Position numbers and translations under genes: made by a program
Shown: piece by piece, positions 1-4,870 of the stretch
Position numbering within the stretch: position 1 is the stretch's first letter
Layout: each line of letters opens with the position of its first letter
From: Syntrophorhabdaceae bacterium
GTDB taxonomy: Bacteria; Desulfobacterota; Syntrophorhabdia; Syntrophorhabdales; Syntrophorhabdaceae
Reading direction: 5' to 3'
NCBI GenBank assembly: GCA_026416315.1
Contig: JAOAFK010000220.1
Span: forward strand, 1-5,359
Length of the DNA: 5,359 bases
The notes under the pieces: model-generated
Seen by the model: only the letters and a program-made list of their open reading frames with translations
The model's database searches: none
Told to the model about the DNA's origin: nothing

Positions 1-1311
1 ATTTACTGGAACCCATTATTAGAAACAATGGACCGTGAGAAACTCCGAACCTTACAGCTAAAAAAGTTCAGGCGTATCTTCGAATGGGCATATAACAACT
101 CTCCCTTCTATAGAAAGCTATACAAGGATGCAGGCATCGAACCAGGTGATATAAAGACATATGATGATATTAAAAAAGTCCCCAAGATAGATAAAGGTAT
201 GTTAAGGGATACCCAGAGCAGAGAACCCTTTCCCTATGGAGATATGCTTGCCGTGCCCTTAACCGAGGTTACAGAGTTCAGACAGACCAGCGGCACCACA
301 GGCACCCCTGTGTATCAGGCAGATACATGGCAGGACTGGGAGTGGTGGAGTGAATGCTGGGCCTATATCCTATATGCCCAGGGTTATAGAGACACAGACA
401 GACTATTTCTACCCTTCGGTTACAACATCTTTGTTGCCTTCTGGGCCTGCCACTATGCAGCAGAAAAATTGGGCTGTGAGGTTGTCCCTGGTGGTGTCCT
501 TGACACAGAGGCAAGGATACTGAAGATGCAGGAACTAAAATGCACTGCCTTTGCCGCAACCCCCACATATGTCCTCGGTATGGCAGATACAGCAAGAAAG
601 ATGGGTATAGACCCCAAGACCATAGGTATAAAGAGGATTACCTGTGCAGGGGAGCCCGGTGCAAGCATACCTACCACAAGAAAGAGGATAGAGGATGCAT
701 GGGGTGCAAAGGTATACGACCACATAGGTGCCACAGAGATCGGTGCATGGAGCTATATGTGTACAGCTCAAAAGGGACTCCATGTAAACGAGGCCTTCTT
801 CCTCGTGGAAATAGAGGATACAGAAACAGGAGAAATTATAGAAGAGCCTATGAGAAACGGCAAGATGATCATCACTGCCTTTGATAGATATGCAAAACCG
901 TGCATAAGATTCGATTCAAAGGATGTAATCCGCTGGGCAGACTACACTTGTGAATGCGGACGCACCTTCAGGTGCATAGACGGCGGTGTGATAGGCAGGG
1001 CAGATGATATCACAAAGGTAAAGGGTGTGCTCCTTGCACCTACTGCCATAGAAGAGGTGGTAAGAAGCTTTGATGAGTTAAGTGATGAATACGAGGTAAT
1101 AGTTACAAAAAAAGGTGACATAGATGACATTGCCTTAAAGATAGAGATAAAGCCTGAATACGCATCTCAACAGGAAGATATACTTAAAAGGTTAAAAGAC
1201 CAGTTAAGGGTTAAGACAAACCTCGGCTACAAGATAGAGGTGCATCCATATGGGAGTCTACCAAGATATGCCCTAAAGGCCAAGAGATTTAAAGACCTAA
1301 GACACCACTAA
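1..1311 (+). CDS. PaaK-family phenylacetate--CoA ligase-like enzyme, 5' end cut by the window
   Basis: Adenylate-forming CoA ligase of the phenylacetate-CoA ligase (PaaK) family, which makes an acyl-CoA from an acid, ATP and CoA through an acyl-AMP, in the cytosol. The first ATG is at base 28, but the frame is open to base 1 and the codons before it read YWNPLLET, a typical PaaK N-terminus, so the true start lies left of the window. Counting from that Met (427 residues, near the usual PaaK length): P-loop TSGTTGTP at 87-94, A5-like motif YDHIGATEIG at 230-239 with the conserved Glu 237, RFDSKD at 294-299, GRADD at 323-327, and the C-terminal LPRYALKAKR at 411-420 carrying the likely catalytic Lys 417. 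Cys245, His252, Cys308 and Cys310 may form a family metal site. The substrate cannot be read from sequence; phenylacetate, benzoate-like or other acids are possible. A 60-residue gene follows 12 bases downstream, probably co-transcribed. Confidence 0.9.
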   Translation: MYWNPLLETMDREKLRTLQLKKFRRIFEWAYNNSPFYRKLYKDAGIEPGDIKTYDDIKKVPKIDKGMLRDTQSREPFPYGDMLAVPLTEVTEFRQTSGTTGTPVYQADTWQDWEWWSECWAYILYAQGYRDTDRLFLPFGYNIFVAFWACHYAAEKLGCEVVPGGVLDTEARILKMQELKCTAFAATPTYVLGMADTARKMGIDPKTIGIKRITCAGEPGASIPTTRKRIEDAWGAKVYDHIGATEIGAWSYMCTAQKGLHVNEAFFLVEIEDTETGEIIEEPMRNGKMIITAFDRYAKPCIRFDSKDVIRWADYTCECGRTFRCIDGGVIGRADDITKVKGVLLAPTAIEEVVRSFDELSDEYEVIVTKKGDIDDIALKIEIKPEYASQQEDILKRLKDQLRVKTNLGYKIEVHPYGSLPRYALKAKRFKDLRHH

Positions 1312-1323
1312 AAGGAGGTTACC

Positions 1324-1506
1324 ATGACAATCGATATGGATAAGATAAATAAAGTGGATAATAGAATCCAGGAGATAAAAAAGGCTGCCGATGAAATAGA
1401 AAGAGAGTGCACTGACATTGAGGCAGTGAAAAAGAACCTTGTGAGGCTCCGTGCAAGTATCAAGATGCTGGAATTGAATATAAGTGATGTGAAGATGGTG
1501 ATGTAA
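1324..1506 (+). CDS. small predicted coiled-coil protein of unknown function
   Basis: A 60-residue, highly charged protein that I do not recognise. The ATG is preceded by AAAGGAGGT at 1311-1319, which begins at the last base of the upstream ligase stop codon. This is a near-consensus ribosome binding site 5 bases from the start, so the gene is very likely translated and coupled to the ligase. From about residue 6 to 55, hydrophobic residues recur at three- to four-residue spacing (I8, V11, I15, I18, A22, I25, then L40, L43, I47, L50) among Lys, Arg, Glu and Asp, as in an amphipathic helix or coiled coil. There is one Cys (residue 29), no signal peptide and no membrane segment. Position suggests a partner or accessory of the ligase, but nothing in the sequence proves it. 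A GC-rich hairpin follows 19 bases after the stop. Confidence 0.75.
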   Translation: MTIDMDKINKVDNRIQEIKKAADEIERECTDIEAVKKNLVRLRASIKMLELNISDVKMVM

Positions 1507-1525
1507 TATTTATTTAGAATCTCAT

Positions 1526-1554
1526 GCGGGGCATTATAATATTATATGCCCCGC
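1526..1554. terminator. hairpin between convergent genes, probable bidirectional terminator
   Basis: A perfect 9-bp stem, GCGGGGCAT (1526-1534) with ATGCCCCGC (1546-1554), closes an AT-only 11-base loop in which a few more A-T pairs could form. It lies in the 55 bases between the stop of the small coiled-coil gene and the stop of the minus-strand acyl-CoA synthetase, the usual place for a shared terminator. Neither side has a proper run of T after the stem (TTGCATATTAATTT on the plus side), so it is not a textbook intrinsic terminator. It could also protect the 3' ends of both messages. Confidence 0.65.
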
Positions 1555-1561
1555 TTGCATA

Positions 1562-3613
1562 TTAATTTGAACTCAAAGCAGCCTTTGCATCCACCACGAT
1601 ACATCCTTTTCCTTTTTCGAATATAATAAGGGGATTTATATCAATGGTGGTGACCTCAGGATGTTCGGTAATTAACCTTGAAACATTCACAAGTACATCA
1701 ATTAACGCCTTTTTATCCGCTTCAGTTTGATTTCTGAATCCTTTTAAAAGTTCAGCACCTTTTACCTCTTCAATCATCTCATCTGCAGTTTTATCATCAA
1801 TGGGTGCAACTCTTATACTTGTTGTCTTAAAGATCTCTGTGAAGATGCCGCCGAGTCCTAATAGGATAACAGGGCCAAAATTGGGATCATGTTTACCTCC
1901 AATTATCACCTCAATACCCTGCCTGTACATTTTCTGGACAATTACACTTTTTATTCCAATCTTTCTGTATGCGTTTTTCAGTTCATTATCGTTTAAAATG
2001 TTCAATATTACCCCACCCTTTTCAGTTTTATGAAGAACCTCTGCTGAAGCAGTCTTTAAAACCACAGGATAGCCCATATTTTTTGCCGCTTCCATTGCCT
2101 TTCTCAATGAGTTCACCTCTAAATATTCTGCAACTGGTATTTTATATAAGCTTAACATTTTGAATACTTCATGAGGTGGCATAAATTTATGCCCGGTTGT
2201 TTTAAAGACTTTAGTTTCTTTAAGTAGAAATGTTTTGATGGTTTTCTGTGATGCCTTCTCGTGGTAGATAAAATGTTCATATGATTTTGATAGCATCTTC
2301 AATGCCTGGCCCACATCTGTAAATAAAGGAAAATTGTCTATACTTTTCATAACAAACCAGTTTTCTTTATCTGAAATCAAACAGAATATAATAGGTTTTC
2401 CATATTCTTTTGATGCCTCATTTGCTTTTTTTATAAAATTTTTTGTTGCCTCGATTTCTGTTTCAAGATCCCATGGATGCACAATTACGAGCCCATCAAT
2501 GTCCTTTTCTTTCAATAAATCTCTGACCATCTCACCATAAAACTCAATATCGAACACATCACCAAGATCCAGAGGATTTGTAAAGTTTATAACGCCTGCC
2601 CTTGATTTCTCTCTGACTTTTTTTAAAAATCTGTCCGATAGTTTTGCAAGTTTAAATCCATATCGATAAGTCGCGTCAGCAGCTAAAACCGCATGCCCCC
2701 CTGAGCGTGACATAACAGCAAGCCTCTGCCCACGGATTATAGGTAATAAAAAGATTTTAAAACACTCTATGAGTTCCTGGATACTATACACACGGTGAAT
2801 ACTTGTTTGCTTTAGTGCCGCCTTTAGGACCTCATCATCACCTGCAAGGGCAGTAGTATGGAATTTTGCAATGGTCTGACCTGAAGGTGTTATGTTTGAT
2901 TTTAGAAGTATTATGGGCTTATCGGTTCTTGCTGCGAGATCCATGAAACGTCTTCCATCTTGGATGCCTTCGAGATACATCCCTATGATTTTTGTATCAG
3001 TATCGGTGATAAAAAATTCAAGAAAATCATTTTCATGGAGTATCAATTTGTTTCCGATACTCACCAGTTTACCGATTCCCACATTTTCACAGGAAGATAG
3101 AAGAATGATATCATGGATGAGCCCGCCACTTTGGGAAATAAGTGAAATAGGGCCATTTTTTACATAGTTAGGATGTAGTGGATAAAACGGGAGCACCACA
3201 CCTTCTGCTACATTTATTACACCCACACAGTTGGGTCCTATAATTTTCATATCCCATTTATGGGCAATTTCAATGATTTCTTTTTCCAATTCTCTTTTAT
3301 TTTCATCTAATTCAGTAAACCCCCCTGATTCTATTATGACTCTTTTCACCCCCTTTTTTCCGCAGTCTTCAAGTGCAGAAGGTATACCACTGGCAGGTAT
3401 CAAAAATATAGCGAGTTCTGGAGTAACATTCACATCATTTATGCTTTTATATACCCTTCTACCCATGATCTCTACATCTTTATCACCGATGAGAAAGACA
3501 TCTCCTTTAAAATTAAACCTATCTAAATTTTCTACAATAACCCTTCCTAAATTTTTTGGATTTGATGAAACACCAAAAATCACTATGCTTTCAGGATAAA
3601 AAAAACTTTTCAT
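1562..3613 (-). CDS. ADP-forming acyl-CoA synthetase (acetate--CoA ligase type), fused alpha-beta
   Basis: NDP-forming acyl-CoA synthetase: acyl-CoA + ADP + Pi = acid + CoA + ATP, through a phosphohistidine; cytosolic. The 683-residue length matches the fused form. Order: Rossmann CoA-binding domain (about 1-130, ending in IGPNCVGVIN 125-134), succinyl-CoA-ligase-like domains (LISQSGG from 158, VSIGNK from 184, Glu215 in MYLEGIQDG, SRSGG from 302, NPLDLGD from 346), and a C-terminal ATP-grasp domain (about 480-683) with GYPVVLKT, LHKTEKGGV around His528 and IDINPL near 658. The likely phosphorylated His252 sits in FHTTALAG, where the family usually has SHTGALAG, and the preceding loop is also unusual. 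The frame is open to an ATG at 3670, but the added 19 residues are not family-like and the ATG at 3613 has GGAGG just before it, so I start there. It is divergent from the crotonase. Acetate, an aryl acid or another acyl group could be the substrate. Confidence 0.92.
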   Translation of the reverse strand: MKSFFYPESIVIFGVSSNPKNLGRVIVENLDRFNFKGDVFLIGDKDVEIMGRRVYKSINDVNVTPELAIFLIPASGIPSALEDCGKKGVKRVIIESGGFTELDENKRELEKEIIEIAHKWDMKIIGPNCVGVINVAEGVVLPFYPLHPNYVKNGPISLISQSGGLIHDIILLSSCENVGIGKLVSIGNKLILHENDFLEFFITDTDTKIIGMYLEGIQDGRRFMDLAARTDKPIILLKSNITPSGQTIAKFHTTALAGDDEVLKAALKQTSIHRVYSIQELIECFKIFLLPIIRGQRLAVMSRSGGHAVLAADATYRYGFKLAKLSDRFLKKVREKSRAGVINFTNPLDLGDVFDIEFYGEMVRDLLKEKDIDGLVIVHPWDLETEIEATKNFIKKANEASKEYGKPIIFCLISDKENWFVMKSIDNFPLFTDVGQALKMLSKSYEHFIYHEKASQKTIKTFLLKETKVFKTTGHKFMPPHEVFKMLSLYKIPVAEYLEVNSLRKAMEAAKNMGYPVVLKTASAEVLHKTEKGGVILNILNDNELKNAYRKIGIKSVIVQKMYRQGIEVIIGGKHDPNFGPVILLGLGGIFTEIFKTTSIRVAPIDDKTADEMIEEVKGAELLKGFRNQTEADKKALIDVLVNVSRLITEHPEVTTIDINPLIIFEKGKGCIVVDAKAALSSN

Positions 3614-3617
3614 AAGT

Positions 3618-3622
3618 CCTCC
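3618..3622 (-). promoter_or_regulatory. ribosome binding site that sets the start of the acyl-CoA synthetase
   Basis: Read on the minus strand, GGAGG is followed by ACTT and then ATG (3613-3611). The alternative in-frame ATG at 3670 has no such site and would lie upstream of the likely -10 box, so this site decides the start. The protein then begins MKSFFYPESIVIFGVS, as expected for the Rossmann domain of this family. Confidence 0.85.
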
Positions 3623-3641
3623 AGATTTTTTACTAATTAAA

Positions 3642-3670
3642 TTTATATACAATGTTTTTGTTAAAAACAA
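3642..3670 (-). promoter_or_regulatory. candidate sigma-70 promoter for the acyl-CoA synthetase
   Basis: On the minus strand, a -35-like TTGTTT (3670-3665) and a -10-like TATAAA (3647-3642) are separated by 17 bases and lie about 30 bases before the synthetase start. The match is partial in a very AT-rich region where such boxes arise by chance. A short 7-bp inverted repeat (TGTTTTT 3653-3659, AAAAACA 3663-3669) overlaps the -35 and spacer. Confidence 0.45.
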
Positions 3671-3694
3671 GGAATCGATTTTTTATGATTTTTC

Positions 3695-3722
3695 TTGACA
3701 TTTTTTTCAAATTTTATTTACT
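3695..3722 (+). promoter_or_regulatory. candidate sigma-70 promoter for the crotonase operon
   Basis: A perfect -35 consensus TTGACA (3695-3700) is followed, after 16 bases, by TTTACT (3717-3722), a four-of-six match to the -10 consensus. It points toward the enoyl-CoA hydratase, whose ATG is 56 bases downstream of the -10. The -10 lies inside the left arm of a long perfect inverted repeat, so a bound repressor would block it. Confidence 0.55.
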
Positions 3723-3739
3723 TAACAGTAAATAAAATT
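3710..3739. promoter_or_regulatory. perfect 13-bp inverted repeat, probable operator
   Basis: Left arm AATTTTATTTACT (3710-3722) and right arm AGTAAATAAAATT (3727-3739) are exact reverse complements around the 4-base spacer TAAC. The repeat covers the -10 of the rightward promoter and lies 40 bases before the crotonase start. Size, symmetry and position fit a homodimeric repressor site. TetR-family regulators of acyl-CoA catabolism often bind such sites, but no regulator is encoded here and I cannot assign one. The arms are AT-rich with no following T run at the 3' side, so a terminator is unlikely. Confidence 0.65.
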
Positions 3740-3766
3740 GGATTATCTTTTATTTTTTGAACATTT

Positions 3767-3774
3767 AAGGGGGA
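3767..3774 (+). promoter_or_regulatory. ribosome binding site of the enoyl-CoA hydratase
   Basis: AAGGGGGA lies 4 bases before the ATG at 3779. It supports that start, and the protein reads directly into a crotonase N-terminus from this Met. Confidence 0.7.
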
Positions 3775-3778
3775 CGGC

Positions 3779-4543
3779 ATGATTGATTTTCAAAAGGAAG
3801 GTCATATTGCTATTTTCACGATCAATCGTCCTGAGAAAAAAAACGCTTTAAATGTGCATTGTATGAAACTTCTAACAGAGGCGCTTATTAATTTTAGAGA
3901 TGATGATGAACTATGGGTAGGAATCATTACAGGGAAAGGCGATGTCTTTTCTGCAGGTATGGATATTGACGATTTTTTACCTATGATTCGAAATACCCCT
4001 CATAAAAAATGGATAAGGCCAACGGCGATTATGAGGGGCATGGAGCTTTTTAAACCGATTATTGCAGCATGTAATGGTCTCACCTATGGTGGTGGTTTTG
4101 AAATTGCACTGGCATGTGACATAATAGTTGCGTCATCTAATGCAATATTTGCATTGCCAGAGGTAAGGGTAGGTATCTGTCCTGGTGGCGGTGGTACAGT
4201 TAGGCTGCCCAGGATGATCCCTTATAAATGGGCAGCCCAGATTCTTTTTACAGGAAAACCAATTACTGCCGAAGAAGCATACAGAATAGGCCTTATAAAT
4301 AAAATTGTCCCTCCTGATAAGCTTATGGATGAGGCAAAAAAAATGGCACATGAGATCTGTGAGGCGTCACCCATAGCTGTTCGATGTGCAAAAGAGCTAA
4401 TGATTAGAGGGATGGGCATGAGTTTTGAAGAGGCTTTAAGGATGGAAGATGACATACAGACATATATTCTCAATACAGAGGATTGCAAGGAAGGATTTCA
4501 AGCTTTTTTTGAAAAAAGAAGGCCTCGGTGGAAGGGAAAATAA
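3779..4543 (+). CDS. enoyl-CoA hydratase/isomerase (crotonase) family protein
   Basis: Crotonase-fold enzyme acting on an acyl-CoA in the cytosol, most likely adding water across a 2,3-double bond. At 254 residues it has the family's normal length. Visible motifs: INRPEKKNAL at 15-24, oxyanion-hole segment FSAGMDIDDF at 57-66, the second oxyanion segment NGLTYGGGFEIALACD at 99-114, and LPEVRVGICPGGGGT at 126-140. Both glutamates that catalyse hydration in the classical enzyme are present (Glu108 in GGGFE and Glu128 in LPEVRVG), so a hydratase is better supported than an isomerase. The C-terminal trimerisation helices follow, with AFFEKRRPRW near the end as in many family members. It is first in a rightward operon with a beta-grasp protein and a molybdenum-hydroxylase subunit, and divergent from the ADP-forming synthetase. 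Expression is probably controlled by the inverted repeat over its promoter. The substrate is unknown; straight-chain and ring-derived acyl-CoA are both possible. Confidence 0.92.
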   Translation: MIDFQKEGHIAIFTINRPEKKNALNVHCMKLLTEALINFRDDDELWVGIITGKGDVFSAGMDIDDFLPMIRNTPHKKWIRPTAIMRGMELFKPIIAACNGLTYGGGFEIALACDIIVASSNAIFALPEVRVGICPGGGGTVRLPRMIPYKWAAQILFTGKPITAEEAYRIGLINKIVPPDKLMDEAKKMAHEICEASPIAVRCAKELMIRGMGMSFEEALRMEDDIQTYILNTEDCKEGFQAFFEKRRPRWKGK

Positions 4544-4561
4544 AACTTAATTAGGAATAAT

Positions 4562-4566
4562 AAAGG
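4562..4566 (+). promoter_or_regulatory. ribosome binding site that supports a TTG start
   Basis: AAAGG lies 7 bases before the TTG at 4574. The reading frame has no ATG in its N-terminal half, and later starts would remove the first strand of the beta-grasp fold, so this site together with TTG is the best start. Confidence 0.6.
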
Positions 4567-4573
4567 CTTTAAC

Positions 4574-4846
4574 TTGGAACATAAAACGAAGAGGATAAAG
4601 ATAAAGACAAATTTTGTTGGTTCAGATTTTGATATAGAAGTGCCTGACCATTATAATGTAAAAGATGTGGTAACGTTCATCATCACAAAAACAGGAAAGG
4701 ACTTAGTTAAAAATAGCGACCTCCATGAAGAATTAGAAATCTTTTTAAATGAAAAAGATATATGGTTTTACCCTGAAAAGCTTGAGACCTATTTAAAAGA
4801 AGGGGATATACTGGAGATATTTTTGACCCCATTAGGCGGGGGATGA
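4574..4846 (+). CDS. MoaD/ThiS-like beta-grasp (ubiquitin-like) protein, likely sulfur carrier
   Basis: A 90-residue protein with the pattern of a MoaD/ThiS beta-grasp fold: a first hairpin (RIKIKTNF to FDIEVPD, about 7-25), a helix with VKDVVTFIITKTG (29-41), the strand and turn EIFLNEKDIWF (55-65), then LKEGDILEIF (74-83) and a C-terminal PLGGG (86-90). The segment just before the end is the family signature, and the terminal Gly-Gly is the part that is adenylated and thiocarboxylated in sulfur carriers of this fold. Here there are three glycines. It starts at TTG with AAAGG before it, 30 bases after the crotonase stop, and the molybdenum-hydroxylase FAD gene begins 24 bases after its own stop. 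The position suggests a role in molybdopterin synthesis or in maturing that enzyme. No MoaE or E1-like MoeB/ThiF partner is in the window, so a different carrier or protein-modifier role remains possible. Confidence 0.72.
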   Translation: MEHKTKRIKIKTNFVGSDFDIEVPDHYNVKDVVTFIITKTGKDLVKNSDLHEELEIFLNEKDIWFYPEKLETYLKEGDILEIFLTPLGGG

Positions 4847-4847
4847 A

Positions 4848-4859
4848 TTCATATATGAA
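4848..4859. repeat. 12-bp perfect palindrome before the FAD-subunit gene
   Basis: TTCATATATGAA is its own reverse complement and ends where the AAAAGGAGG ribosome binding site of the next gene begins. It has no loop and is AT-rich, so it may be chance. If real, it could be a small protein-binding site or a weak structure near the start. Confidence 0.25.
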
Positions 4860-4870
4860 AAGGAGGGATC

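Noticed and set aside
278..884. Several open frames on both strands inside the ligase gene
   Set aside because: They overlap the ligase, whose motifs are unmistakable. Their translations are rich in Cys, His and Pro without family motifs, and they lack ribosome binding sites.
1800..3599. Plus-strand open frames within the minus-strand synthetase
   Set aside because: Their translations are the antisense of conserved synthetase segments and have no recognisable features of their own.
3653..3669. 7-bp inverted repeat TGTTTTT / AAAAACA near the leftward promoter
   Set aside because: Arms made almost only of A and T runs are expected by chance in this region. It is mentioned with the promoter but not called as an operator.
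3733..3738. TAAAAT as an alternative -10 for the crotonase
   Set aside because: It matches the consensus better than TTTACT, but no -35 lies at a suitable distance; the TTGACA is 32 bases away.
4133..4488. Minus-strand open frames within the crotonase gene
   Set aside because: They lie opposite the catalytic core of a well-supported gene and show no start signals.
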